The translations under genes and the position numbers were made by a program. A stretch of DNA of 64,000 bases from Rutstroemia sp. NJR-2017a BVV2 (Eukaryota; Ascomycota; Leotiomycetes; Helotiales; Rutstroemiaceae), in assembly GCA_002946415.1 (NCBI GenBank), contig NJPS01000048.1:1302001-1366000 (forward strand), written 5' to 3'. Under the pieces are notes generated by a model that saw only the letters and a list, made by a program, of their open reading frames with translations, did not search any database and had not been told where the DNA came from. This document shows positions 33,149 through 45,438 of the stretch, piece after piece (position 1 is the stretch's first letter; every line of letters begins with the position of its first letter).

Positions 33149-34493
33149 ATGACCACCACATCCACCACAGCAACGATTCAACATTCCAGGCAATATTTCT
33201 TGACAACCAACATGGACTCCTCGGCGGATAAAGAAGAACGCAAGCGCGAGGTATGTGCTTCTTCCTTCCAGGCAACCATATAGTTATACTCATATATATC
33301 TTTTCTAGTACAACCGTCTGGCGCAAAGAGAATTCCGTAAGTCGACCAAGAACTATCTAGCTGTCCACCCAACCTAACAATGGCTACAGGTCGAAGAAGA
33401 AAGGAACATCTCAAGAACCTCGAGCAAGCACAAAAGGAACAGAACAATGAGCAATCGGAAGAGATCGAGCGTTTAAGATACCAAAATGATGAGCTCAGAA
33501 GAGAAAATGAAGCTCTCCGGGCACAGCTCTTCGGGACGACTTCACAAGGTCTTTTGCTTGCACCGGTTGGTGGACAATTACCAACCGACCATCGACAATA
33601 TTCTCTCTCCCCTTCAATCTCGGGGGCTTCTATGTCCAACGCAGGTAGCCCTCCAGCGTCCTTGAGCTCAGATTTTATGCCTATGGGATCAATGTCCATG
33701 ACATCGTCCATGAATCATCCTCCCATGCATGCATATAACGATCCTATTGCATTGTCTTCTCAACCATATTCTATGGTACCTCAATCCGGGCTCCGTTCAC
33801 ACAATGCACAAAGCTCACCTGAGTCATCAGGCTACCAACGAAACCCTACCATGGGATCCTCGTCATTTCAGCACCCATCTCTAAACATTCCTCGAACGGG
33901 CGGCAGCAGCACTAGTGCCGACCAATCGAGATCCTCCTCTAGACCAAAGTTAGTACGCCCAGTTGCTAGTCCGGACGAAACATATTATTCATGGTATTAA
34001 CGTTCTCTAAAGCGTTTCCATCGTCATGTCGCCCTACGATCGTAAGAAGGCTTGTAAGAATATCCGAGAACTTTTCCAACCACTCGTTTCCGATCCCGCG
34101 GTCCTCAACGGTACTTCTCCTGAACGCCATCTCGCCATTCTGCGCTCAATCGTCGATGTTCTACCGCCTGCGCTCAAACCAAGTAAGACTCAACTGGAAA
34201 CCCCGCATTTCTACGCCATAGATATGATTGCATCTCCGTCGGTGCGGGAACGTCTTATGAATTTGACGCGGGATGTTGCACAGAGCTTTATTCGGGATTT
34301 TGGGAGTTGCATCGGGGAAGCTGAGGATGTGGGACAGGTCATCATTTGGGGGGATGATCCGTATAATGAGATTTCATGGGAGGTGTCTCAACCTGTTTTG
34401 GAGAGGTGGGGGTGGTTACTTGGTCGCGACTTTGTGGATAGGAGCAATGCATGGAGGAGACAGCGAGGAGTTCCTTCACTACCTGAATGGTAG
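33149..34493 (+). CDS. bZIP transcription factor with DUF3425-type C-terminal domain
   Basis: Exons 33149-33250, 33309-33336, 33390-33948 and 34013-34493 give 389 residues. The basic region is built across two introns: EERKREYNRLAQREFRRRRKEHL, holding the N-x7-R signature (N36 and R44). A heptad region follows (about residues 52-82: LEQAQ..IERLRYQNDELRRENEALRAQL), so it dimerises. The middle is Ser/Pro/Met-rich. The C-terminal 150 residues (RKKACKNIRELFQPL to GVPSLPEW) resemble the DUF3425 region common in fungal bZIP regulators. The last intron (64 nt, GTTAGT donor, ATTAAC branch) is needed to bypass a stop. Targets unknown; nuclear. It stands alone in a gene-poor stretch. A second ATG at 33212 gives a shorter N-terminus. 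Confidence 0.88.
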
Positions 34494-37400
34494 ATGATTA
34501 TTGGCGTCTTTTTATTCTTGCTGGAAAGAAGATATGGAGTTTATGGGAATCACGAATGGACTTGGGAGGCATGGAGGAATGGGCAAACAGGGACTGTACG
34601 ATTGCATAGCGAGCGGTGTCTGGTATTTAGAATTTCTTGGTGCTTTGAGGGCTTCTGGTGCCCATTAGAATGGTGTTTGGGTCTTTTAGACAAAAAAAGA
34701 AAATGATGTACGAAAATGGGGCATGAGGGAATTGCAGTCTTGCACGATTACAAGACCATTATTGTACACAGAACTATCATTTTTCTTTCTATTTCTCGAT
34801 ATGTCAATTACTACGCAGTTTTTTTTCTTTCTTCATACTGTTCAATTATGGTTATTTTTAGGTACCAAATATGCAAAAGATGTGGCACATTCACTTTACT
34901 GTACTGTGCCTCACCTAGGAGTACTTTTTCTTCGAGCTCGTAAACCGAAGAATGGGGTAAGGTTAAGTTGAACCTAGTCATCACATCGTAGACATCAACG
35001 AATGAACGAATGGACGAACCAACACGAACGAACATAGAAACGAACCCTTCCGCCGGTAAACGGTCGATGCCATCTCCCTGTCAGACGCCAAATGCAATGT
35101 CCGAAACAAAGAATTTAGGGAGTGAGAGCTCGCGTTAGGCCCGAATCGCAGTCGCGAAAAAGAAGGTGTGTTGTGGTATCACATGGACACGAAGACTGCA
35201 TTGTCCATATACGGCAGGTAATTAAGGCTACTGGAGACAGGTTTCCGGAAGACTAACACAAGAACAGACGCAATATGTCTCCGAAAGACGCAGTCATGTC
35301 TCCGAGAGACGCAAACCCAAACAAAAATATGATTCACCAATTTGCGGTACCTGGGTTTGGGCTCAGACCTATTCCCGTCTCATACCGGGCGCGGGACTGG
35401 TTCCTACGGACGGATGTTTTTCTTTGCGGATCTCGCCACATGTTTTGGCTGTTTGGGGCCGGGGAGTTGACTTTTTGAGGTCCTGAGGATCTTCAAGCTG
35501 CGTCATGGGCTTACTGCCTCTTTCTGTGTGCTGTACGGACGGACGAGGTCGACCTACTATTCACGCAGGTGTAAGAACCTCGTTGGGATAGTGCTTGAAC
35601 AGTCACTCCGCACATCTCTATGAAGGAAGACACGTACGTGCCTTTCACGCCACCTGAGTTCTCGAGATAAGCCATACTGGCAGCTCCTCTAGGCTGTATC
35701 TATGTCATGGGATGTGATGGCAGCTAAGTTCTAGGTTTGGGTCTGAGGAAATTAGCGGCCTTTGGTCTGGGCCGGTATTTGGTGGCTGCATCTGATCCTT
35801 AAGACGATCAATAAGTGATAGAAGGGAGAAGAAACGGTCAAGCTCATGCCTGCTTACCATAGCATACAGGACATGGGCGGCAAGCAGACGGTAAGTGGGT
35901 GGTGATATGCTCTGTTAAACCCGTGCAGTTGATGTGACGGGAATGCCTTTCCGGTCATACTTACTTGACTGCATACTACACAGGTTTAACGGGATGCCTA
36001 GATACACTACAGTACCAATCTCCAGTCTAGCTTCCAGCCAAGTGCATTCTTAAATTATGGAGAGGCCGGGCAGGGACAGGCAGGCGAGGGGAATAAACAA
36101 AGACGGTGAAAAGGATAAGTTAAGGATCCTCTTTCTTGCCTTGGCACAGACGTCGTTTCCCAGAAATCTCAACACACGTTTTTTAACATTAAGGTTGCCA
36201 AGCCCAAATTGTGCCTATGCTAACCTGCATTCGCATCCCTTGTGCTTGTGCGTACCTTGCTCTCCCCACTTTCTTCCTCGCGAACTCCATTTCCTGCTGC
36301 GTTCTATACGATTCCTCCAATTGGACGTTCGTACGAATTCTCTTATTCTTACTCATGTTCCAGTATTTGTATTTGCTGTGTGGAGCTATCTGTATCTGTG
36401 TCTGAAGAAAGATGAGCGAGCTGCGGGACCGGAAGCTGGGTGGATTGTTCCCTTTCGCTCCTTCGCTCTTGCGCTCTCTTGCCGTTAGCCGTCACTGGGA
36501 GATACAGTACTGGTCGGATAAACTGCTGATGAGCGGTGCAAGACAAGACAAGAGAGTGCATTTACGAACCATCCACACCATGCGCGCGGATACTTCCAGC
36601 ATTCTAATTTCCCGCATCTACCATACCATACGCAGTATATCACACCTCGATATCAGATAACTTATGCTCACTTTATTTAACTTATTGGTAAGCATAAGCA
36701 AGAATTAACTAGGGAGCACCCAGAATAGTTGGGGTTGCAGACCAAAGAAAGCCTTACGGCACTGCATCTGGAAGTGTATCGAGAAGACCGCACATGCATG
36801 CTGCTGTCATCTCATTCCATCACAACCCTAATTGCGATCCCTGGGTAGTATCTGTCCAGTCAGGAAAATGCCATGCCCCTTGCCCTTGGCCAAATGTCGA
36901 CCTACTCCCCCATCCGTCCACCTCTACGTCCAACTCCCTGCCCCCCCCCTTGAAAGGTAACGGGGAAAGGAAACAGCGTTCGTTCGTTTCGTTCTAGACG
37001 AGGGACGAGGGGCTTGGGTTGTGTGCTGGTAAAGTTTAATTGATTAGCAGGCAAAAGGATGGGAGACTAGACTGTGGTGGGTAGGGAAAAGTCTCCGATT
37101 TGTCGGACCATTTTGGAAGGGGCTGCTACTTTTTTGTTTCACCTACTGTACCTCAGGGACTAGACCGGAGAGGGTGGCAGGAGATGTAAATGGGGGCCGG
37201 AATTATATTTTCATAAAATAATGTTGCTATTTTCAGCATCGACATATTACTCCTTTGGGCGGCATGCTGTCGAAGCGAGATTTTCTTTCAACTGCCGCCG
37301 GGAGGGCAGAATGTTGGTTTTAGTGTTGGTGTTTGAGATTGACGCGTGTAGACTTGGGTTTCGATGTCTACTGTATTAGTTGATGGTGGTATCCGGCATG

Positions 37401-40351
37401 GGCTAGAATGGGGTACGATGACATGTTGAATTAAGTCTATTGCAAGAAAGGGGGGATTCTGGATAGCATCAGGAATTGTCCTGCTCCGCCTTCTCCTTCT
37501 TCCTCTCCTTCCTCCTTTCCACTTTCCACAATGTGCTGCTCACCCAGCAAGTATTTCACTTCCATTTCTCACTTCCATCACATCTCGATCTCATAATCGT
37601 GCATACGCGCAAACAGGAAAAGGGATACAATCTCACTGTACGCCCTTGAACATACAAACCTGTACCACAGGACCACGGAAAGAATAACCTTAAAACTCAT
37701 GCACCATGATCACAACTACCATCACTCCCAAATAACGTACCGGCCACCTACATGCGCGACGATCAGCAGCCACAGCGGTCGGCATTGCTGCACCGACGTT
37801 TCACCAAGGGAAGGATGCTGGCCTTCCGCAGCCTCAATTTTCTAGAAAATGTATATGACTGTATTGGGTTTCCACGGACATTCCATCATCAGAGCGAGAC
37901 GCGGGGGTGAGGCTCAGTATCTGGTGTTGCTCCTCACATCAGCAGATTGCCACCATGACATGAGTGTTTTGGGAGGCTGAAAGTGAAAGATAGTTCTTTC
38001 TCCTTACTTGATGGCGCATTGGTTTCATCTGTTTTGAGTATACTAGGGGTGTATGTATAGTCCAAGACCCTTAGAATAAGACAGTATGGGTTGTAAGGGG
38101 ATTGCGGAGTTGCGCATGTGCTTGTATACAAGGAAACGTGGACTAAGATAAGTGCGAGAAAGTCCGTTTTGCCTCTCGACCTACCCAGTCGACTACTCAG
38201 GTGTAAATGTAAATGCGAAAGCAAGTAAGCGCATGCGCATCATGGTATTTCATTTGGTGGGATACGACGACGACATGACGAACCATCAGTCAGCAAATGT
38301 ATTATTGGGACAAGGCCAAAGCGGAGAACGGAAAACACGCAGATGCGAATAGAGGCAAGACCGGATTCTACAAGGCTGAGTCGGACTGGATCGATGATTG
38401 ATTGATGATGTATACGTTACGGGCGCGATACGATGCATACGGGTGATCGGCGGCTAGGTAGCGTGGTGTGGTTGTACAGTGCACACTATTTGCGTCGATA
38501 TGATTGGTGCATCGGTACGAGGTGCATGAGGTGGTACAGATGTTTAGCGGCAGGACAAGGGAGACGGGGTGACGGGTGCAGGTCGCAGTGCGTAAGCACG
38601 TGGTTTGAGGGGAGTTTTGGAAGGCTAGAAAAGGCAGGTAGGTAGGTCAGTAAGCTGGGGAAATGGAACGAAAAGGGCAAGATTGGAGTGAGGTGAGAAT
38701 TTAGATTGCGCTATGCTGTGCTCTATTTGCTTGGACTCGCACTCGACAGCGAGTGGATGGGTTCTGGATGCGCTGTTATTTTTTCTACCCATTCGTACGC
38801 ATAATGCAAGGAGGAGGCAGTGAGCTCGGGGCTGCGATGGATGGAATCATCATGCATGTGGAAGGAAGAAGCAAGGAGGCAGACGGGGAGCTGATGCTGC
38901 GGACTTCTGTTTGGAGATGTACTTTCCGCTTCAGAAAACTTGCATTGTTCCCTGCTCTCCGCAATGAAGTACATAAGAACACGGTCAGCACCCAGCCCTA
39001 TGTGCCTATGCCGGATGTGTGTACAGTAATATCGCAGTAAGCAGCAGACGATAGGAATGGAATCTTGCTTGCATAAACAACCTTGTCTGATTTGTAAGAT
39101 GACCCTTAACAATCTTCGTTGGAGGTAATTATATCCATGGAGTTGGATGCGGGAGATGGACACTACACCGCTACTGCTTTTTCGATTCGGTGCATCGACA
39201 GGACCTATGTGCACTCCGACTTTAACAGGGCATGCATGGGACGAACCGTGGAAATTAACCTTATCCGTGCAGTCACTTGTTTGTACTTTCTGATGTGAGA
39301 CGGGACCTCATACCTATCGTCTTCTCTCCGTTATGCGGTCCAAGGAAACACCTCGTCGTGCTGCTGATGGAGAGAGATGTTATAATCGAGAGCCAGGTCT
39401 GAATGTCGGGTAGACTTGCAACTCGCTGTAGCTGGAAATCAAAATGGTACACCGCACTTGGCTTGAACGCTGAATAGGTTCGCCACAACTCAATGGTGAG
39501 CTTGAAGTCGGGCTTGGCCTTGTACTGATACAAGATCCGTTTCACCGTTTGTTGAGGTGGCGTACTATCTGCTTGAGTGAACCGGTGATGCAATCATTCC
39601 AGACCCAATGTTTGGAGTGTTCAGGTCTTTGCCACACTGTTCAGGTGTTCAGAGGATGAGGCTTGAATGTATGTGTGTGTCGTATAAGCTCGACCACGGC
39701 GATGCCGACATTCTGATCTTTCCGGATCCGTCCCGTCGACAATCAATGCCTCGATCTTGACTGATTTGGATATGGTAACTACAGGGCAATGATGTATCAG
39801 CTCCATCATTCCCCATTAGCTCCTCGTTCCGTTCAGTCCATTCGAGACCACCAGGAATCACGAGAGCAAGCGAGTCTTGAAGTTTGGGCAAACATGGCTG
39901 TAACAGCAATCACTTGCTCAGCATATCGAGCTTGTGGAGCAACCTTACATTCCTTTGACCCTGATAACCATGAGTTTGCGACACCAATCACCAATTTACC
40001 ATGCACTTACCTCCATTGACCATACAGTGTGATAACATTTATGGCTTTAAGGTGATGATCGCAAGGCATGCGAATACAGACCTAAGTGAAGAAATGACAG
40101 CACAAAAGCGACTGGGAGTGAATGAAGGAGTTGAACTCGTGCATGCAGCACCAAATATTAGGCCTCCTGGACAAATGACGGGAAATGCTAGTGTACACCC
40201 ATGGATTGAGCATCCATATACAATTGGTATCGACAAGTAGGAAACCGCTGTGACCCGGCCAAAAATATAACACCCAGATTCTGTCCAGCCGATTCCACCC
40301 TGCTCTTGAAATTCCCATATTTGCGCCCTTCAAGAAACACCAGGTCACTTC
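34494..40351. other. 5.9 kb region without a confirmed gene
   Basis: No frame here shows a recognised family or convincing splice structure. Part of the left end is bZIP 3' sequence. The minus-strand frame at 39649-39909 is coding-like in places but isolated. Large non-coding spaces beside regulator genes are common in fungi and could hold long promoters or non-coding RNA. Confidence 0.45.
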
Positions 40352-42326
40352 CTACTCGTCTTCCGACCCCTTTTTCGCTTCGCTTCCATTTCTGCCCCTG
40401 TTTTTCCAATTCTCTACCCCCCTCAAGCAACTTACAATCCAATGCCTCAAGACTTTGCCGAGTTTCTTGAACCACGAGTCCAATGTTTCGGTGACCCACA
40501 TTAACATTTTACTGAAAAAGAACAGGCAAACGAAAGACGCAGAAACAACTGCAGCAAATCCAATCCAGTAGTCTGTGAATGTGTACTTGCCTTCAATGCC
40601 AGATAGCTGCGTGGAAAAGTAAGACGTCATGAGCGAGACGGGAAGGAAGAGCACAGAAAGTTTGGCAAGAAGAGCAGCAGAACGGTTCAGTCTCGCCGTG
40701 GCCTCGGAGTCTTTCTGAGAGGTGATATTGAAATACTGAGAAGTTATTAGCTTTTATTGAGAAGTGAAATGTGGGCCCGACTTACCGTAGTACTAAGTCC
40801 ATCCTTCTCAGCGAGAAGCTCTTCAGTCTGGCTTAATATCATTAGTTGCAGCCGATCACCCAGTCTCTCGAATCTTTGGCTTGCTGATGCTGTAAGTTTG
40901 GCACCACTTCTATGAGTCTGGCTCAAGAACGACCCATTGGCTGGCACATCAGTCATGGCATTTCCTTTTGGCGGCTCGAGGAGACGGATTATAATGCTAT
41001 GATAGCCCTTGTACAGATGATGCATTTGACGAATGCTTTTACTGAGAAAGTGGAGCCGAGGAATGATTCTAGTATCAGGAGATTCGTTGGATTTTCTTGT
41101 CTAGTGAAGATAAGTAAGGGCCACAAAACCGCGATGGAGGGTCTCACCATATCTTCAAGAATGGAAACTTCCTAGCTCGGGTCAGTAATATAGCTTAATA
41201 TGGAGATGAGATACATACTAGTTCGTGCAAGCTCTTTTTGAAAAGGGCTGCAGTTACGTAGACAGCACGCCAGTCATCAAAAAGGTAGTAGAATAGGTTA
41301 CTCGCCCCTTCATGGCCATTCTCTGCGGGTCGTTCTAGATCAAGAGCTGGTCTGATGCTCTGCATGGACAAGGGATTTATAATACCGTATCCTTGCCGGG
41401 AGATCTGGCGTAGAACACTTAAAGTATTACCGCGGATGGATTTGAGATCTTCCAAGTTGTTGAAAGATCCGGTATCTTCGTGAAGTGATATGACAGTATC
41501 TGGTTTCAGTGAGCATGGAATTTTCCAGGACATGCTAGAATTTACACCTACTATCATCACAAAGTATAAGCCACGACCAAAATCGTCGCTGAGTTGTCTC
41601 CATAAAGGCATCGTGGCTTTGAGATACTTCCGGCTGCTTTGAAACATCGTGCATCCAATTTGCACCAATACACGTAACTTTGCCACGATTAGCTTCAATG
41701 TCATATATAACAGGCCATATTGAGCACCCACAATGTTGGCCAACGTCTAATGCCTGGTAATTCACCATTTGCTGAGCAATAGCGTAATGGCTTGTAGCTC
41801 CCGTAGCTTTGCGCAAGGCCATTTGTGCTCTGGAAAAATTTATGCTTGCTCTCCCCGTCTCGATATCATCCTTCTCGAATAATTTGTCCTTAAAAGTAAC
41901 CCGGTGATCTGGATGGTCCGACTTCGCATCGACGGGTGGACTTTTCATAATACCAAGTAGCCTTGGGGAGAATTTGTAGTGCCTTCCAATGTGGTCGATG
42001 ACATCCCTCTGCCTGTTCGGTCCCCATATATTACTACCAGATGTTAGCAGGCTGAATCATCATCGAGGCAAGGTTGGGATTGAGCCTTACATCCATCGAA
42101 CGGGAAACCTGTCGGCAATGGAGTCCTCATCGTGCGAGCTTTTGCGCTTTGGATCCCTATCTATAATATTATTCATTCCCTCGGAGTCCAGGTCGAAGGC
42201 TATTCGAGCTTCAGATTTGCTGAACTCCACCACGAAATTGTGCGTCTTCCCATCGAGTCCGCGAGCCACACTGGCATCGTAAACGAATTGTTCATCAAAG
42301 TTCTCGAATTGGCCATTCTTCTCCAT
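40352..42326 (-). CDS. CorA-like Mg2+ transporter domain protein
   Basis: Six exons on the minus strand, 42326-42091, 42033-41552, 41499-41219, 41171-41148, 41100-40786 and 40735-40352, give 573 residues. Exon 4 is only 24 nt (EVSILEDM). A large soluble N-terminal region (with RWINIWGP across the first splice and WSWLILCDDNTVISLHED across the second) is followed by a helical stalk (RFERLGDRLQLMILSQTEELLAEKDGLSTTYFNITSQKD, about 30 residues either side shown by position) and two C-terminal membrane helices, FLPVSLMTSYFSTQL and IGFAAVVSASFVCLFFF. This is the layout of CorA-type proteins, and the fungal subfamily is very expanded. The GMN motif of true CorA is not seen after the first helix, so Mg2+ transport is doubtful. 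Some relatives are linked to incompatibility-type domains; not shown here. Confidence 0.85.
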
Positions 42327-42811
42327 CACGTAGAGAATTATCGCAACTGGTCTGCGAATGAACGAAGAGTGAAAACATAATGCGCAAGCTGAATGATATA
42401 TCGGGAGGTTGTGTGTATTGATGCCTGTAAGAGGCGCAAGAGGCGCACAAGGCGCACAAGGCTGGATTTGGTGCCGTGGAACCTGAACCTGAGGGGAATG
42501 ACTGGCTATCGTTCAGTGGAAAGTTTTGGTGATGGACCCCTATTGGCGCCTACCTGTACCCAGAACAGCACAGTGAAACACTCACTGAGTCACGCGAAAC
42601 TCACCAGCTGGCGGAATGCCACGATAAAAGAAAAGTTTTGATTATTTATTGTTGGTGTTTCCACGTCGTCGAAGTTTTCATAACTAACTTCTGTGATAGG
42701 TTACGGGAGTCAATTCTGACCGAATACTTTGTGGGCGGCGTTGTTGTACCTAGGTCCAGAACGAACCCGCGCCGCGGCACTGTTTTTGTTCGCTCAGGAT
42801 ACATTATTGTT
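42327..42811. other. Divergent intergenic region
   Basis: Promoters of the CorA-like gene and the acetyltransferase gene. A short repeat of AGGCGCACA units lies at 42430-42462. Confidence 0.5.
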
Positions 42812-43408
42812 ATGGCTTTCCGTATCGTACAAATACCCCGCGATGAAGACGGCATAAGGTCTTATGTCGGACGGTACAAACAATTTAGGCTGGATGCCCT
42901 ACGATTGAGTCCAGAGGCATTTGCATCGACATATGCTCGTGAGGCTGAATTCTCCGACCAAATATGGTACGATCGCCTTGCAAATCCGCGCGCAGCTACT
43001 TTTTTGGCGTATCAGGAAGATACGAGTACTGCCGTAGGTACTGTTACCGTCATTGGGCCCCTTCCTATCGGCGTTGACGAGTTGATGCCCCTGGGAAACC
43101 CATGGGTACTGGCTAGCGAAGAGAATGCCAACAAGCTACTAACCACAGCTCATTTTCGAATCAATGGCATGTTTACGTTGCCCGAAATGCGTGGTCGAGG
43201 CATTGGAAAGACACTTCTACAGGAGGCTCTGAAGTACGCAGCGAATGAAGCAGTAGCTCTGGGGCGAGAATTCTTGGGAAGTATCGTGGTTGGATCTGAT
43301 AACGAACCTGCCCGAAGACTATATGAGAAGTGTGGTTTTGTGGCCATTAAGGAGGAACCGCATGGTGATGGTGATGCAACAGCAATACTTATGAAGTTGT
43401 CAGGCTAG
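42812..43408 (+). CDS. GNAT-family N-acetyltransferase
   Basis: Single exon, 198 residues, starting at the ATG at 42812 (MAFRIVQIPRDED). An upstream extension of the frame to 42638 has no ATG-supported or conserved sequence. The acetyl-CoA pyrophosphate loop is RGRGIG (from the block EMRGRGIGKTLLQEAL, about residues 127-142), preceded by the beta-4 strand INGMFTLP. The C-terminal NEPARRLYEKCGFV is the usual last helix-strand of the fold. It transfers acetyl from acetyl-CoA to an amine; the substrate cannot be told. Probably cytosolic. Confidence 0.9.
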   Translation: MAFRIVQIPRDEDGIRSYVGRYKQFRLDALRLSPEAFASTYAREAEFSDQIWYDRLANPRAATFLAYQEDTSTAVGTVTVIGPLPIGVDELMPLGNPWVLASEENANKLLTTAHFRINGMFTLPEMRGRGIGKTLLQEALKYAANEAVALGREFLGSIVVGSDNEPARRLYEKCGFVAIKEEPHGDGDATAILMKLSG

Positions 43409-43973
43409 GAGCATAGCTTTCATGGGCTTAGCTTGTACCGACTATGTCATCTAGTTGAGCCAAGACTAATTGTTCCGAGTGGAATGTCATGTACGCTTTA
43501 TCGTACCAAAAAGCACAGTCGATACAGAATAGAATGAGAACAAACCAGTCGGACAACCACCTGTACTGGATGATCACACGAACTATCTGAAGCAGCAATT
43601 GGTATAAGTTTCTACCAGCTTCGGCAACTTTTTGCGGTGCTGAAAAAGCTGCCACAACAAGTATAAAATGTGGCGGTGCAACGCCACATTGGTTCATTGG
43701 CGTCTGTCGATCATGAACCGTATGCAACAAAATCAAGGAAGAATGCCTCGACGTGCATTGCGCGGAGCATTTGAACATTCGGAATAACCACAAACCCGGG
43801 GTTTGCCACAATAAGGGTCCTCCCAATCACCTTTTATTGTCATCAGCCCCGTCATGCATTTCAAGATGTTTGTGTGGTCCAACATATCATTTCTTCCTTG
43901 TGGTATGCCGGAACTCAGTGAGCCTTCAGTTCTGCTAATTCATATTTGATTCATGCTCTTGATTACAGGCAGA
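43409..43973. other. Intergenic, nothing recognised
   Basis: Contains the promoter of the CFEM gene. A minus-strand frame at 43428-43826 has no family features. Confidence 0.5.
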
Positions 43974-44966
43974 ATGGGGCAATTGAAGTACTTAAACAAG
44001 CTCTTGGCTCTACTGACGATTTTCCACCTCTGTTCAGCACAGTTGATATCCTCCCTCCCTTCTTGTATACAAGACTGCGTAACCACCTCTCCGGATAATA
44101 ACTGCGATATCACAGACATAGGATGTATTTGCCGGGCATCACGAGGGAACTTCCTTCCGGATGTCATCACTTGCATGCATAGCACATGCGACGGGAACCT
44201 CGACGTCAATCTGCTCCTCACTCCACTACAGCTCACGTGTCAGGTTGCTGGCGCTCCTATACCTGCAGCAGCATTGCGAAATGCCGAGAATGAAGCAAGC
44301 AGCCTAGCAACGCAAGTTACTACCACTGTCACCGTAGGCGGATCATCTGCAACCGCTACATCTCAGCAGACAATCACAACCGATGCTCAGAATTCCCTAT
44401 CTGTATCTTCAGTCACAGTCACGTCCACTCAAAGTGGCTCCACAGTATATGTTGTATACCCTATCACTATTGGAAGCACAAAAACAGAAACTGAGGGGCC
44501 ATCGACGGTCACATTACAACAAACATTCACAAGCCTGATTCCCGTTGTCATCATCGGCAGCGACGGGTCCGGATCAAGCTACACCAGCACAACGACCAGG
44601 GTTCTCGCTTTGAGCACGCTTACCACCACAAATTCAGAAGGAAGCACAGTCACCAAAACATCCACATACACCAAAACGACTACAGCAACAGCACGTGCAA
44701 GTGAAAGCTCCAATCTAGCAGGTAGCGTCACTACTATTACCGAAACGGCGTCGGGCAGCAGCGTAGCTGCACAGGAAACTACTTCCCGCGGAGACGAAAG
44801 TGGAAGTAGAACGTCGAGCGCATCGTCTTCGAAAAAGACAAGCCCGGATAGTGCACCTTTTACGGACACCAACAATGCAAGGAGTTTAGGTAAGAGGGAA
44901 GAGGCCAGGTTGGCGGTGTTAGCAATGCTTACTGGCTTTATGACTATGGTGATGGTATGGGCTTGA
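43974..44966 (+). CDS. CFEM-domain GPI-anchored cell-surface protein
   Basis: Single exon, 330 residues. A signal peptide (MGQLKYLNKLLALLTIFHLCSA) leads into a CFEM domain with all eight cysteines: PSC, QDC, NNC, IGC, IC, ITC, STC and LTC (about residues 30-92). The aspartate in CDITDIGC is at the site used for haem iron in Candida Csa2/Rbt5-type proteins. A long Ser/Thr-rich stalk follows (about 110-300), surely O-glycosylated. The end is a hydrophobic tail (LAVLAMLTGFMTMVMVWA) typical of a GPI signal, with likely omega site in the preceding Asn/Ser-rich stretch. Roles in the family include haem uptake, adhesion and plant infection; which one applies is unknown. Confidence 0.9.
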   Translation: MGQLKYLNKLLALLTIFHLCSAQLISSLPSCIQDCVTTSPDNNCDITDIGCICRASRGNFLPDVITCMHSTCDGNLDVNLLLTPLQLTCQVAGAPIPAAALRNAENEASSLATQVTTTVTVGGSSATATSQQTITTDAQNSLSVSSVTVTSTQSGSTVYVVYPITIGSTKTETEGPSTVTLQQTFTSLIPVVIIGSDGSGSSYTSTTTRVLALSTLTTTNSEGSTVTKTSTYTKTTTATARASESSNLAGSVTTITETASGSSVAAQETTSRGDESGSRTSSASSSKKTSPDSAPFTDTNNARSLGKREEARLAVLAMLTGFMTMVMVWA

Positions 44967-45438
44967 TGATATGATATGATTTGAACAGACTTTATGAATT
45001 TATGTACATACCTTCTGGAGTTTGGGGATATTATGATGATCTATTTTTACATATGAAGTGATTTATTGATTAAGATACCACACACTCGTCGGTAGATCAC
45101 TTGAAAGGACTCCTGTTAAGTTTCCCAAGGATAAGCCCTACATTTTAGAGCATGCTTGCAGCTGTGATAACGACTGTGAAACTTGAGGTATCGAGCTTGA
45201 ATTGAATATAGTTATATTTACAAATTTATACAAATATACAGTGACGCCCCTTTCATCTCCATTCCGCCAATATATTTATACATGTAATTCGCAACGCCAA
45301 CCCGATGAGCAGAGATCTCTCATGCTGTCCCATACCATGCCATGCAATGCAGTTCCGCTAAATCACTTTTCTGATCAATAATTTATCATGTCATATCATG
45401 TAAAATCGTAGCCCTCATCCCACAATAGATCACAGATC
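44967..45438. other. Intergenic between convergent genes
   Basis: AT-rich 3' regions of the CFEM and HSP78 genes. Nothing else seen. Confidence 0.5.

Noticed and set aside
39649..39909. Minus-strand frame of 86 codons with some coding-like composition
   Set aside because: No start context, no splice partner and no recognised family; kept only as a remark in the gap entry.
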